Shown: positions 8,670 to 18,336, numbered from the stretch's first letter. The stretch: DNA of 64,000 nucleotides from an uncultured Photobacterium sp. (GCF_947502415.1 NZ_CANMZV010000018.1:35645-99644); one strand, 5' to 3'. Program-made: numbers and translations. Notes: generated by a model not told the origin, from the sequence alone.

Positions 8670-10178
8670 TTACTGTTCAGCAACAGTATTCTGCGTAACC
8701 GCCTCTTTTTCGAGTTCTTCGCCCTTACGGATCAACTTAGCAATAACCTTAGATAACATCAGCGTAGCAACTGCCATCACTACCGCCAATGCCGCCAGAC
8801 CATAGAAGTAGTTTGCGTACACCCCTTCGATAATTTCAGGTGTCATTACCTGATCTTTTGGCAAGGCAATTCTGGTGGAAATCACCGCTGCAAGAATACC
8901 ACTGAGAGAAAGCGCTACGGAACGTAAGCCAATTGCGAATGCTGACAAGTAACGCGGCACCATTTCAAAAATAAAACCAGCACCAAGAGCCCCCACAATC
9001 AGCTCAGCCAGTGACTGGAAGAAGTTCACCCATAAAATCCAATCTCCGGCAATCTTACCGTCTTCTCCGACAAAACTGGTAGACAGGCCAAGTAGTCCGA
9101 ATGCTACCGCACTGAACACAAATGCCGCAGCAAATTTAGTCGGAATTGAAGAGGAGTAACCATTACGCTCAAGCCAGCCATAAACAAAGATTACCGGAGC
9201 ACCCAGAATGAAACACCATAGCGGGTTAAATGCGGCATTGGATTCAGGACGGATAGGAATAAAGCCGAAGATCTGATCCCCCATCAGATTAATCGCATAA
9301 ATGTTCATTGAGGTCATCATCTGACCATAATAGAAATAGAAAGAGATCATAATGAAAATCATGATCAATACACTGCACATCTTATATTTATATGCTGCAG
9401 TCGCGCGGGTTGTTTCGAAAATGAAGTACAAAATCGCACCAACACCTAGGGCGTATAACAGGTATTTACCTGCATCCAAATTCGAAAATACCCAATAAAC
9501 TAGCCCCAGCATGACAGCCGAACCTGCAACAAAGCATGCCCATGTCTTCAGGCTTACTTCCTGACGGTCAATGTCATTACCGACTTCAACAAAGCGTTTA
9601 CGGAAAAGGACAAACAGAACAAGGGTAATAGACATCAAGCCAGAAGCAATATAGAAATTCCCTTGATAGGCAAGAAAAGCCACCATGAATGGGAATAGGT
9701 ACTGGGATGAAAATGAACCAAGGTTGTTAATTGAGTAGTTAACCGTCAAACCTTGCTGGAAAGAATCCCGGTTCGTTTCTGAGTAAGAGTTACCCAAAAG
9801 AACTGTCGGGCTTGTCGCAGACAAACCTCGGGCATAACCAATCAAGGCAATAGAAAAAATACTGAGCGAAACATTCAGGGTACTTGCACCAAAACCCAAC
9901 AAAAAGAAGCCGATAGTATAGGTGGTATAACCAATATATACCGCACGAAATGAACCGATATACCGGTCCGCAACAAAGCCCCCGACAGCCGAAAATACAG
10001 GGCCCACAGCACCGAATGCACCCATCATCATGATGGTATCGGCTTCACTATAATTTAGCTCGAATAAAAAGAACTTAGTTAATAATACATAGGTTCCGTA
10101 AAAAGCGGCTCCCCACAGGAACTGCCTTAGGATTAACACCCTGGCCGTTAACGGAAATCTAGCGTTTGCGTCTTGCAT
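8670..10178 (-). CDS. POT-like peptide transporter paralogue 2
   Basis: A 502-residue paralogue of the preceding gene with the same start (MQDANARFPL at 10178, AAGGAG upstream), the same absence of ExxERFxYY in helix 1 (LRQFLWGAAFYGTY) and the same core motifs. Differences concentrate in the central loop (KRFVEVGNDIDRQEVSLK against KYFVAVGNEIDRRAVSMK), the mid-protein helices and the C-terminal tail (EKEAVTQNTVAEQ). Each copy has its own terminator and a similar upstream segment, implying duplication of a whole transcription unit with later divergence. Inner-membrane uptake of di- or tripeptides or a related solute is likely but unproved. Confidence 0.85.
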   Translation of the reverse strand: MQDANARFPLTARVLILRQFLWGAAFYGTYVLLTKFFLFELNYSEADTIMMMGAFGAVGPVFSAVGGFVADRYIGSFRAVYIGYTTYTIGFFLLGFGASTLNVSLSIFSIALIGYARGLSATSPTVLLGNSYSETNRDSFQQGLTVNYSINNLGSFSSQYLFPFMVAFLAYQGNFYIASGLMSITLVLFVLFRKRFVEVGNDIDRQEVSLKTWACFVAGSAVMLGLVYWVFSNLDAGKYLLYALGVGAILYFIFETTRATAAYKYKMCSVLIMIFIMISFYFYYGQMMTSMNIYAINLMGDQIFGFIPIRPESNAAFNPLWCFILGAPVIFVYGWLERNGYSSSIPTKFAAAFVFSAVAFGLLGLSTSFVGEDGKIAGDWILWVNFFQSLAELIVGALGAGFIFEMVPRYLSAFAIGLRSVALSLSGILAAVISTRIALPKDQVMTPEIIEGVYANYFYGLAALAVVMAVATLMLSKVIAKLIRKGEELEKEAVTQNTVAEQ

Positions 10179-10389
10179 ACCACACTCCTTCAAAATTATG
10201 CAGCACAAAAGCTATCACGATGTAAAATTTTATTTTATGACCGATGTTGAATTATCACACCAATAGCATATGAAGAGTTAAGTTTTTTGCTGTTTTGAGA
10301 ACCAGATGTTAAACACGCCGCACTAACGAAATAAATAATTACTTGATTTACATATATATTATTCAGTTTGGTATACCCGAAACAAAAAA

Positions 10390-10419
10390 ATGGCTTGACC
10401 ATAACTCAGGACAAGCCAT
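10390..10419 (-). terminator. Terminator of lipoprotein hydrolase gene
   Basis: Stem atggcttg/caagccat around a 14-base loop. On the minus strand it is followed by a run of seven T. Confidence 0.8.
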
Positions 10420-10446
10420 CTTTTATTCATCTCAATTATCTCGGTA

Positions 10447-11475
10447 TTATAGTGTTGTCTCAGTACCTTTACATTCAACAAGACACTGATTGTGATATAA
10501 CCGCGCAAGCAATAAATTAAAGTGTTCTATCCGCCTGCTATCTGTGGATCTTATATAGCCTTCTTGCTGTAAGGTCTGGATCAATTTAACCGGTATTACA
10601 CCGGCCTCACCCACAATTTCTACATGCCCGGCATGAATTTCAACAGTCTTTGCTGTCGCACCGCTTGCTATCGGCGACAATCTTTGTTCCTCTAGCGAAA
10701 ACACATAGTCATCTTCAAGGCACTGACCTTGTTCATTGAATTTCCGGCAGCTATCTCTTTCATCAGTCACAATTTGCAAATAACGGCCTACCGAAGAGTC
10801 CAGCGCCCCCGGTTGCCGGATGAAATCTGATGCGTAGGTAATTTCATGCCACTTGTCGCCACTAACCAGCCAACAAGCTAAATCATGTAATCCAAGCGTT
10901 GCAAAGCGAATCACCGGGTTGGCACAGTATCGTGCCGCATCAACACCAGCCAGTGGTGCTGAAACAGTTACAAGATCCAGTTGAGCACTGGTTTCGATTG
11001 ACGCTTCCCGCTCAGACACCAGCGCCTTGCGGGCAATCAGACCTCCCTGACTATGCCCCATAACCGTAATTTGCGATGACGCTGATTCCTTGCTCAATTG
11101 CTCTAACGCTCGAGCCAGCTTATGCGAACTTGTCATCAAACTGTCCCGATCATCGTAACTGAAACAAACACTCTGCTGTCCATGAAAAGCAAGTACATCG
11201 GCAAGGGATCGAAAGCGTCCTGCAGAACTGAAACAACCATGTACTAATACGGTCACCGGATATTGCGAGTTAATCTTTATTTTTCTATCTGCTCCGTCAT
11301 TACACGGCCCCAGCCCTTCAATATTTAATTCAATATCAGAAGGCGGAAGCTGCGAATAGATATTTTCTGATTCATTTGGTATTTGTAGTGGCGAAATAGA
11401 ACACCCTACCTGACAAAGCAAGCTCAAGATTCCTGCGGCAAAAAGAAACTTGTATTTTAGCTGTTCCCAAATCAT
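10447..11475 (-). CDS. Lipoprotein alpha/beta-hydrolase (lipase/esterase-like)
   Basis: About 342 residues. The N-terminus is a lipoprotein signal ending in the box V-G-C (LSLLCQVGCSIS). The hydrolase fold shows the oxyanion strand VTVLVHGCFSSAGRFRSLA, the nucleophile elbow GHSQGG, a likely Asp in the YVFSLEEQRLSPIASG region and a candidate catalytic His in IHAGHVEIV. The Cys after the oxyanion HG and further Cys pairs (SCRKFNEQGQC, NQCLVEC) fit a periplasmic location with disulfides. The start at ATG 11475 (MIWEQLKYK) is preferred because GGA lies upstream; ATG 11487 is possible. Substrate unknown. Confidence 0.8.
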   Translation of the reverse strand: MIWEQLKYKFLFAAGILSLLCQVGCSISPLQIPNESENIYSQLPPSDIELNIEGLGPCNDGADRKIKINSQYPVTVLVHGCFSSAGRFRSLADVLAFHGQQSVCFSYDDRDSLMTSSHKLARALEQLSKESASSQITVMGHSQGGLIARKALVSEREASIETSAQLDLVTVSAPLAGVDAARYCANPVIRFATLGLHDLACWLVSGDKWHEITYASDFIRQPGALDSSVGRYLQIVTDERDSCRKFNEQGQCLEDDYVFSLEEQRLSPIASGATAKTVEIHAGHVEIVGEAGVIPVKLIQTLQQEGYIRSTDSRRIEHFNLLLARLYHNQCLVECKGTETTL

Positions 11476-11670
11476 AGACGATTCCATCCGTCAAAATAAC
11501 TAATTGCATATCCTGATTCTATAAACAAATAGTGCAATCTAAAGCATTTAAATGCTGTGACTAGCCCTGAAATTTGACTCTATAAGGCGATGAGTTAAGA
11601 CTTTCTTAACCACGACATTCATTTCATCGCATTCCAGCAGCTAAACACAAATACATCTTCAGATAAAAAA

Positions 11671-11700
11671 ACAGCATCGAGAGTATCGATGCTGTTTTTA
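11671..11700. terminator. Bidirectional terminator near rnk
   Basis: A 10-bp stem acagcatcga/tcgatgctgt flanked by A and T runs on both sides. It ends the rnk transcript on the minus strand. Confidence 0.85.
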
Positions 11701-11717
11701 ATAAAGAAATATTGATG

Positions 11718-12128
11718 CTATAGATGATAATCGCCAGCCCGCTCAGGCTGGTATATCACGTCAAGAATTTTTACTTTCAACGAATTACCATTCGGACTCG
11801 GCCACTCAATTTCATCGCCAATGGATAAACCAAGCAATGCACTTCCTACCGGCGCAAGTACTGATATTTTATCACCTGATTCATCCATGTCTTTCGGGTA
11901 AACAAGCGTTAAACAGCATTCCTCTTTAGAAGACGACAGAGCAAAGCGTACCGTTGCGTTCATTGTCACTACATTCGGTGGAATCTCTTCGCTACCGACC
12001 ACATCGGCTCGATCTAATTCATCTTCCAACCTTTGCTTAGTTACCACTGAATCAGGAACGGTTTCCAGCAAAGCTTCTAATCGCATCTCATCTCTTTCCG
12101 AAACGATGATTTTAGGTTTAATATTCAC
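11718..12128 (-). CDS. rnk: Regulator of nucleoside diphosphate kinase, GreA/GreB-like
   Basis: 136 residues, matching Rnk. The protein has the short N-terminal coiled-coil region (MRLEALLETVP...KQRLEDELDRADVV) and the GreA/B C-terminal FKBP-like domain: VTMNATVRFAL, LTLVYPKD, ISVLAPVGSALLGLSIGDEIEW. Rnk binds RNA polymerase near the secondary channel and affects Ndk and alginate control in other bacteria. It lacks the acidic coiled-coil tip of true Gre factors. The gene stands alone with its own terminator. Confidence 0.9.
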   Translation of the reverse strand: MNIKPKIIVSERDEMRLEALLETVPDSVVTKQRLEDELDRADVVGSEEIPPNVVTMNATVRFALSSSKEECCLTLVYPKDMDESGDKISVLAPVGSALLGLSIGDEIEWPSPNGNSLKVKILDVIYQPERAGDYHL

Positions 12129-12319
12129 AATTCACTCGACCATTCTGAAAAATAGCAGACACTTTCTGCAAAAAGATCAGTTTAGATTCAATAAGATATT
12201 AAGTCGGTGATAGCCATCACAGGTTGATAACACAGTAAGACATTGAAAATAAAGGTTTTTATTGATAATAGTGCTGATAAGGAAGGCCTGTAACGTAATT
12301 CTATGCCGAAATTTAAAGC

Positions 12320-12371
12320 CCTATTCAATAACACTTAATATTAAGCTGCCATTGAATAGGACTCTCGTCCT
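12320..12371 (-). promoter_or_regulatory. Hairpins spanning the arfA stop codon
   Basis: Minus strand: CCTATTCAAT (12360-12351) pairs with ATTGAATAGG (12329-12320) across the TAA stop at 12343-12341. An overlapping 5-bp stem with GAGA loop lies at 12371-12358. The two share bases and are mutually exclusive. The likely role is cleavage or termination yielding stop-less mRNA. Confidence 0.7.
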
Positions 12372-12565
12372 GCATGTTTCCCCTTACGTTGAAAACTTCC
12401 CTTCCCCTTCTTCGCTTTAACTACCCGAGTAGAAAACATCTTACTGGTCACTACCGCTTTTAATGCATTATCTCGAATTGTTCCGCGACCATGCTCTGTT
12501 TCTATAAGCTGGTTAGTTTGATCTACAACTAGCTCAAGCTTAGTCTGCTTTCGTTTCTTAGCCAT
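12341..12565 (-). CDS. arfA: Alternative ribosome-rescue factor A
   Basis: A 74-residue ArfA homologue, which recruits RF2 to ribosomes stalled on non-stop mRNA when trans-translation fails. The conserved core is clear: HGRGTIRDNALKAVV, a short variable stretch, VVKAKKGKGSFQRKGKHAGRES. Strong AGGAGG lies seven bases before the ATG at 12565; the longer frame is rejected. The C-terminal codons form two hairpins: AGGAC-GAGA-GTCCT entirely inside the frame, and a 10-bp stem whose 5' arm is coding and whose 3' arm is past the stop. In E. coli such a hairpin lets RNase III produce a non-stop arfA message, so the same tmRNA-dependent control is inferred here. Confidence 0.93.
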   Translation of the reverse strand: MAKKRKQTKLELVVDQTNQLIETEHGRGTIRDNALKAVVTSKMFSTRVVKAKKGKGSFQRKGKHAGRESYSMAA

Positions 12566-12746
12566 AAAGGCCTCCTGCTTAAAATAATAAGGACAAACAG
12601 CATCTGGCCTACTTGCCATCGACTAAAAGTCTGTCAGGCAGCATAATATATCATTTCTGCTCGCTGGCAAACCTGATGCTATTTTCCCTTTATATATTCT
12701 TGCCCACTTCAGCAGCAAGAATATATCAGATTTGTCTTTAAACAAT

Positions 12747-13637
12747 TTACTCATGGCACTGCTGTTTTAGCCAACGACCCAGTTTGATTATATCTTCTTG
12801 TTTTACCCTCGTGGCTTTATAGGTAAAGTAAAAACTATCTCCTGTTTGCAGTTCATGCATAGGGATACGTACAAAGTTATTCTGACGCTCCTGAGTTGTC
12901 ATCAAATAGTCATTAATCAGGCAGATCCCTTGATCATAGCGTGCCGCTTCAGCCGCAAGTAACACATGGCTAAAATGACTGGCCCTAATGTGGCCTGGCA
13001 ATTCAAATCCACCCTGCTGGCACCAACTCTTCCAATCCTGTGCATGGCCTTCTTCCGAAGAATACTGTACCGATAGCAGCGGATGCTGCCACAAGGCCTC
13101 AGGAAATGGCTTATCTTTAAGCTCACGCCACAATTTGTTGCCACAAACAGGATACAACCGCTCAGAATATAGAAATTCACTGACATAATTTTTTTCCGGC
13201 GGTTTCACTGTAATAAAACAGTCGGCAACCGCATCCGTACACTCAGGTTCATCGGCAACCATATTCAATGTTAAATCAATTTCCGGATATGTTTGGTGCA
13301 GATCATCAAGCCTCGGGATCAACCATTTAACAGCCAATGAGCTATATAAAGCTAACCGAATTTGCCCTGATTTCCCCTCCCGGATCTGCTCACTGGCTTT
13401 CGACAAATTAGTCAGCGACTGACTAACATCTTCAAAATACTGCGCCCCGACATCAGTCAGCGACAATAAGCGTCCCTGGCGGTTAAACAAAATTTCCCCC
13501 AGATACTCTTCCAACAATTTCACCTGATGGCTAACAGCACTCTGAGTAACATGTAAATGTTCAGCCGCTTTGGAAAAGCTTCCCAAACGTGCTACAGCTT
13601 CAAAGCATTGCAGCGCGCGCAAAGGTGGTAGTTTCAT
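12747..13637 (-). CDS. LysR-family transcriptional regulator, GcvA-like
   Basis: A 296-residue LysR regulator. The winged helix-turn-helix occupies residues about 5-65: LPPLRALQCFEAVARLGSFSKAAEHLHVTQSAVSHQVKLLEEYLG in consecutive order, with the GcvA-type LPPLRAL start and S-x-V-S-x-Q-V-K recognition helix. The effector domain follows (IRLALYSSLAVKWLIPRL, the WLIPRL motif common to GcvA/AmpR types). The start at 13637 (MKLPPLRAL) is chosen over 13646. It is divergent from the TRIC channel gene 240 bases away, which is therefore its most plausible target by position. Confidence 0.9.
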   Translation of the reverse strand: MKLPPLRALQCFEAVARLGSFSKAAEHLHVTQSAVSHQVKLLEEYLGEILFNRQGRLLSLTDVGAQYFEDVSQSLTNLSKASEQIREGKSGQIRLALYSSLAVKWLIPRLDDLHQTYPEIDLTLNMVADEPECTDAVADCFITVKPPEKNYVSEFLYSERLYPVCGNKLWRELKDKPFPEALWQHPLLSVQYSSEEGHAQDWKSWCQQGGFELPGHIRASHFSHVLLAAEAARYDQGICLINDYLMTTQERQNNFVRIPMHELQTGDSFYFTYKATRVKQEDIIKLGRWLKQQCHE

Positions 13638-13878
13638 TATAAACACAGCTCATACTAAAGTAATTTTTATCATTATACATAATGGTTACTCATAACGTAT
13701 GTTAGCGATTATCAACTGACAGGCGATCAGCTACAGCTTATGAATTACAAAGCTAAGCAAATATCAGGAACACCAGACAGATAATTAATTGTGTGACACG
13801 CAAGAATGAAGCGGACTTATAACAATGTAATGATGAAGGCATCAAAAATAGTTGTTATAAATCTTAATGAGGGTGGAT

Positions 13879-14493
13879 ATGTTCGTTTATATCCTTGAAA
13901 TGTTATGCATTGTGGCATTTGCGCTGAGTGGAGTAATAGCAGAATCGAACCGGGGTAAAGACATAATCAGTATTATGTTGCTTGGCTGGGTAACCGCTTT
14001 AGGTGGCGGTACACTTCGTGACATCATCATTAATACTGATCAAGTCTTCTGGATCCGCGATCAAACCTATTTCTGGGTTGCCTTGGGAAGCGCCTGCGGT
14101 GGCTTTTTCCTGATTTTACAAATTCGAAAAACCAAAGTCGAAAAACTGGTGATCCTGTTCGACACAATTGGCGTCTCCCTGTTCTCGATTCTGGTAACGT
14201 CGAATCTATATTCTGCTGGCTATGCCGCTTATGTCGCCATTTTTATGGGCGTGATCACGGCAGTATTTGGCGGAGTGATCAGAGATATTATCGTTAACCG
14301 GCCAACCATGTTTAACAACACAGAGCTCTACGCAACCCCGGTGATCCTTGGCAGCTGTTTATATATTTTGATGATTAAGGTTGGCGTTGTTACTAACATC
14401 GCCTCACCGTTATGTATGGCGCTAATTGTCATCATGAGGCTTTATGTCGTCATCAAAAAGATCGAGTTTCCAACATTTCTGCTGATGAAATAA
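13879..14493 (+). CDS. TRIC-family cation channel (YadS/UPF0126)
   Basis: A 204-residue protein with six to seven membrane helices arranged as two homologous halves, each with the family signature: GWVTALGGGTLRDIIIN near residue 45 and GVITAVFGGVIRDIIVN near residue 130. These correspond to prokaryotic trimeric intracellular cation channels that conduct K+ or Na+. The start at 13879 (MFVYILEML) is preferred because GAGGGTGG, which includes the upstream ATG, sits at proper spacing. The LysR gene is divergent next to it. Confidence 0.88.
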   Translation: MFVYILEMLCIVAFALSGVIAESNRGKDIISIMLLGWVTALGGGTLRDIIINTDQVFWIRDQTYFWVALGSACGGFFLILQIRKTKVEKLVILFDTIGVSLFSILVTSNLYSAGYAAYVAIFMGVITAVFGGVIRDIIVNRPTMFNNTELYATPVILGSCLYILMIKVGVVTNIASPLCMALIVIMRLYVVIKKIEFPTFLLMK

Positions 14494-14588
14494 TGCGTAT
14501 TCATTGCGCTATTTCATTCACTCAAAATAAGTAGTCTGAACGCGATTCCTTACTCAGAGATCTATTTCTACCTGAACCTCTCAGGCTA

Positions 14589-14604
14589 TGAGACATATAT
14601 CACA
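14589..14604. promoter_or_regulatory. CRP-like site upstream of dtpA
   Basis: TGAGA-N6-TCACA, one mismatch from the CRP consensus TGTGA-N6-TCACA, lies 99 bases before the dtpA start codon. This suggests cAMP-CRP control of peptide uptake. Confidence 0.55.
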
Positions 14605-14702
14605 TGTAACATCTTGAAATGATCGATGATATCACTTTATTTAGTGTTAAATAGAGTTTTAATCACCACACAAACCCAATATTCGCAGAGAATAACACCA
14701 GC

Positions 14703-16190
14703 ATGAATAACAAGGTAAGCATTTTCGATCAACCAAAACCATTTAAGATGATCTTCTTCATCGAACTATGGGAGCGTTTTGGTTATTACGGACTGCAAGG
14801 TATCCTCGCAGTATTCTTCGTACAACAACTTGGATTCAGCCAACAAGATTCATTTGTAACCTTTGGTGCGTTTGCTGCACTGGTATACGGACTCGTATCT
14901 GTTGGTGGTTATGTCGGTGACCATATCCTGGGTACTAAGCGAACTATGATCTTCGGTGCCATCGTATTGGCTATCGGCTACTTCATGATGGGCTTTTCGA
15001 TCCTTCATCCGAATTTCATCTTCTTCGCCCTGGGTGCTATCGCTGTTGGTAATGGTCTATTCAAAGCCAACCCATCAAGCCTGTTGGCAAAATGTTATGA
15101 AGAAGGCGACAATCGCCTGGATGGTGCTTTCACCCTTTACTACATGTCAATCAACATCGGTTCACTGGTTTCACTATCACTAAGCCCTGTGATTGCAGAA
15201 AGCTTCGGTTACGCAACAGCTTTCGTTATTTGTGGCCTTGGCCTTATTGCCAGCCTGTTGAGCTATGTCATGTTCCGCAAAACTGTTCAGGGTATTGGTT
15301 CTGAACCCGATGCCAAACCAATGAAAATGTCTCATCTTGGCATGGTCATGGGCGGTACTCTGATTTCTACCCTAATCTGCGCATGGCTACTTCAAAACGT
15401 CTTCATGGCAAACCTGGTGCTAGGACTAATTGGTATTGGTGTTGTCACTATTTTCATGAAAGAAACCTTTAAGGCAACGGGTGCTGCACGTAAAAAAATG
15501 ATTGTTGCATTCGTGCTGATGATTCAAGCAATTGTGTTCTACGTGCTTTATGCGCAAATGCCAACGTCTCTTAACTTCTTTGCTATCTATAACGTTCGCA
15601 CCGAACTGTTTGGCTTCAATATCAACCCGGTAAGCCTGCAGGCGCTGAATCCATTCTGGGTCGTGCTATGTAGCCCTATCCTGGCTTACATGTACACATA
15701 TTACGGAAGCCGTGGCCGCGATTTATCTATGCCTGGTAAGTTCACCGTAGGTATGTTCATGTGTGCCTTTGGATTCTTGTCAATTGCTGCCGCAGGCATG
15801 ATGTTTGCCGATAGTACCGGTATGGTTTCTGTGTGGTGGATGGTACTGGTTTATCTATTCCAAAGCTTAGGTGAATTACTTATCAGCGGCCTTGGCCTGG
15901 CGATGATTGCCAGCCTGGTTCCTCAACGTCTGATGGGCTTTACCATGGGAGCATGGTTCCTGACTCAAGCGGCATCTTTCATTATCGGTGGTTATGTTGC
16001 ATCGTTCAGTGCCGTTCCGGAAAACGTAACGGATCCACTAAAAACACTGCCTCTTTACACTGAAGTATTCCAGAACATCGGCTTGGTTACTTTAGGCGTT
16101 GCTATCGTTATGGCAATTGCAGCACCTATGCTAAACCGTATGATGACAGCTGATGACGGTGTTGCAGAAGGCCACGTTGCTCAACACTAA
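14703..16190 (+). CDS. dtpA: Dipeptide/tripeptide:H+ symporter
   Basis: A 495-residue inner-membrane POT/PTR transporter. The diagnostic helix-1 motif is intact ([15 protein letters not shown], ExxERFxYY), as are the second POT signature ([20 protein letters not shown]) and the C-terminal-half [14 protein letters not shown] segment. E. coli DtpA (TppB) is 500 residues. It takes up di- and tripeptides with protons. Contrast the two tandem paralogues at 6.9-10.2 kb, which lack the ExxER motif. A CRP-like site precedes it and a strong terminator follows. Confidence 0.93.
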   Translation: MNNKVSIFDQPKPFKMIFFIELWERFGYYGLQGILAVFFVQQLGFSQQDSFVTFGAFAALVYGLVSVGGYVGDHILGTKRTMIFGAIVLAIGYFMMGFSILHPNFIFFALGAIAVGNGLFKANPSSLLAKCYEEGDNRLDGAFTLYYMSINIGSLVSLSLSPVIAESFGYATAFVICGLGLIASLLSYVMFRKTVQGIGSEPDAKPMKMSHLGMVMGGTLISTLICAWLLQNVFMANLVLGLIGIGVVTIFMKETFKATGAARKKMIVAFVLMIQAIVFYVLYAQMPTSLNFFAIYNVRTELFGFNINPVSLQALNPFWVVLCSPILAYMYTYYGSRGRDLSMPGKFTVGMFMCAFGFLSIAAAGMMFADSTGMVSVWWMVLVYLFQSLGELLISGLGLAMIASLVPQRLMGFTMGAWFLTQAASFIIGGYVASFSAVPENVTDPLKTLPLYTEVFQNIGLVTLGVAIVMAIAAPMLNRMMTADDGVAEGHVAQH

Positions 16191-16245
16191 TGCACTTGCA
16201 TTAAATCAGCGTACTGACGCAAGATGTTAAAAAAAGATAAGAAAA

Positions 16246-16279
16246 GCCCCGGCAATGGGAATACCATTCCGGGGCCTTT
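16246..16279 (+). terminator. Terminator of dtpA
   Basis: GC-rich stem gccccgg...ccggggc extended by aatgg/ccatt (16246-16275), followed by a short T-rich stretch. Confidence 0.8.
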
Positions 16280-16327
16280 ATCTGAAACTTCTTTATTTAA
16301 CCCTTCAGCTTATTAATCCAACCTGCC

Positions 16328-17062
16328 CTACTGCACCAGCTGCTCATCACTAACCACCTGACCATCTTTAATATTGATTATCCGATGTGTACGTTTTGCC
16401 AATGCGACATCATGAGTAACAACAATCAACGTCCGGCCCTCCTGGTGTAGTTGTTTAAACAAAGCTTCAATTTCAGCGCCGGATCGTGAATCCAGTGCAC
16501 CAGTTGGTTCATCTGCCAAAATAATCTGAGGATCGTTGACCAGTGCCCGGGCAATGGCCACTCGTTGCTTTTGCCCGCCGGATAACTGATTCGGTTTATG
16601 GCCCATACGATCCCCCAGCCCGACACGTTCCAGCAAATCCGCTGCTTTCTCTCGCCTCTCTTTGGCTTTTATGCCCCGGTAGACCAAAGGCAATGCCACG
16701 TTGTCCAGCGCACTGGCATATTCCAGCAGATTAAACCCCTGAAAAACGAAGCCGATGTTTCGGTTACGAATCATAGCCAGTTGCTTACTGCTCAACACTG
16801 ACACATCTTCACTATCCAGTTTGTAATCACCGGATGTGGGCTTATCGAGACAGCCTAAAACATTCATCAGGGTAGATTTACCTGAGCCTGACGGCCCAAG
16901 TATTGAAAGATATTCACCACGATTTATATCTAACGACACTTGATCCAACGCGCGAACCGTTTCCTCACCACTCTGGTAATGCTTACTAATATTTCGAAGT
17001 TGTACTAATGAGGTCGATGTCGACATGCTTGTCCTACTTGTTTTATTCCTGTGTTCACTCAT
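16328..17062 (-). CDS. ABC transporter ATP-binding protein, MacB/LolD type
   Basis: A 244-residue ATPase powering the tripartite exporter encoded upstream. Walker A GPSGSGKST, Q-loop GFVFQGFNLL, signature LSGGQKQRVA, Walker B IILADEPTGALD and the H-loop VVTHD are all intact. The ATG at 17062 overlaps the permease stop by eight bases (ATGAGTGA), which suggests translational coupling; an internal ATG at 17026 with AGGA upstream would give 232 residues and is a real alternative. Last gene of the five-gene operon. MacB-type transporters act as mechanotransmission pumps that extrude substrates from the periplasm through a TolC channel. Confidence 0.92.
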   Translation of the reverse strand: MSEHRNKTSRTSMSTSTSLVQLRNISKHYQSGEETVRALDQVSLDINRGEYLSILGPSGSGKSTLMNVLGCLDKPTSGDYKLDSEDVSVLSSKQLAMIRNRNIGFVFQGFNLLEYASALDNVALPLVYRGIKAKERREKAADLLERVGLGDRMGHKPNQLSGGQKQRVAIARALVNDPQIILADEPTGALDSRSGAEIEALFKQLHQEGRTLIVVTHDVALAKRTHRIINIKDGQVVSDEQLVQ

Positions 17063-18335
17063 TCTGCAATGCCTCTAGTGGCATAATACTCGCTGCGCGA
17101 TTGGCCGGAAACCATGCCGCAGCAATACCCACAAGACCCAGAGCCAAAATGACGACTAATACGATGGAGGTAGAAAGCTCAGGTTTCGGCTTTCCTAGTT
17201 CGTCATAAATCACGTTGCCATCGAAGGGCAAACTTTGCAGCAGCTCTACCAAACCGAAGGTCAGCAAGAGCCCGAACACACCACCAATTGTCATGGTCAG
17301 CAATGCTTGCAATAAATAATGGCGTTTTATATCACCCGGAGTTGCACCAATCGCCATTCGGATCCCGATGTCACGGGTCGCCCGCTTCACCGTTGCATAC
17401 ATAACATTGGCGATCCCAATCCCTGCAACCCCCAACGTCACCAGCCCAATAATGCCAAGAAAACTCTGTAGGCCAATAAGGAAACGACCCATCGTCTTCT
17501 GGCGCAACAACAGATCTTGTGTCTGAATAAGCTGATCGTCTTCCATGCTGGCTCCATATTTTCTGGCGACCAACTGCTTTGCCTTCTGCGCAACCACAAT
17601 GCGGTCTACATTTTTTCCCGGTTCTATATTGATAGCATTCATTGCCGCATTGGGATTGAAACGCTGCCAAGTAGAAAAAGGGATAAATACGGCATAATCC
17701 AGCGGGATACCATTTTCAATATAAGAACTACCACTCTTTAATAAACCAATCAGAGTGAACTCTTCATTACCGACCTTAACGGTTTTACCAACCGGATTTG
17801 ACGTCAGTTTCGGTGAATCAATCCAATTAAAATCATCATTGTCACTGAATAGCAGGTAAGCCGCACTCTGGCCAAGCACTATCACTTTCCGCTGATCTTT
17901 AATATCCATCGGATTAAACCAACGTCCGCCGGGCGCCATATCAAACCCCATCAGTTCACGGTAGCTTGGATAAACAGCCAAAGGTGACTGCCAGGTTCCT
18001 TTATCTCCATGGGTTACATTCGCATTCCAAAGGGCACTCGGCTCCGCTCTCTTCACCGACGGCAGCGCACGAATAAGCTTGATGTCCTCGGGCTTGAGCT
18101 TCAACTGCTCCCCCTGAGAGAAACGACCGAAATCCTTAGTTGCGTAACCACCGGTCAAATAAATCAGCTTACCATTACCGCTTTCTGAACTTCTGATCAG
18201 CCCCTGGCGAAGCCCTTCGCCAGCCGCCAGCATCACGGTGATACAAACTGTCGCCCATACCACAGCCAATATAGTCAGGCCAAGACGCAGCTTCTCAGCA
18301 GCCATCTCTTGAAAAATCTGACGTATTACAAACAT
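17055..18335 (-). CDS. MacB-like ABC permease, second copy
   Basis: A 426-residue permease with one N-terminal helix (about 15-40), a large periplasmic MacB_PCD domain, then the C-terminal FtsX domain with three helices. The FtsX coupling motif GIGIANVMYATVKRATRDIGIRMAIGATPGDIKRHYLLQ and the final helix before NRAASIMPLEAL are evident. Differs from the 405-residue permease encoded just upstream (only one base between the genes), so the pump is probably a heterodimer of two half-permeases with a shared separate ATPase, unlike E. coli MacB where both are fused. Confidence 0.9.
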   Translation of the reverse strand: MFVIRQIFQEMAAEKLRLGLTILAVVWATVCITVMLAAGEGLRQGLIRSSESGNGKLIYLTGGYATKDFGRFSQGEQLKLKPEDIKLIRALPSVKRAEPSALWNANVTHGDKGTWQSPLAVYPSYRELMGFDMAPGGRWFNPMDIKDQRKVIVLGQSAAYLLFSDNDDFNWIDSPKLTSNPVGKTVKVGNEEFTLIGLLKSGSSYIENGIPLDYAVFIPFSTWQRFNPNAAMNAINIEPGKNVDRIVVAQKAKQLVARKYGASMEDDQLIQTQDLLLRQKTMGRFLIGLQSFLGIIGLVTLGVAGIGIANVMYATVKRATRDIGIRMAIGATPGDIKRHYLLQALLTMTIGGVFGLLLTFGLVELLQSLPFDGNVIYDELGKPKPELSTSIVLVVILALGLVGIAAAWFPANRAASIMPLEALQNE

Positions 18336-18336
18336 C

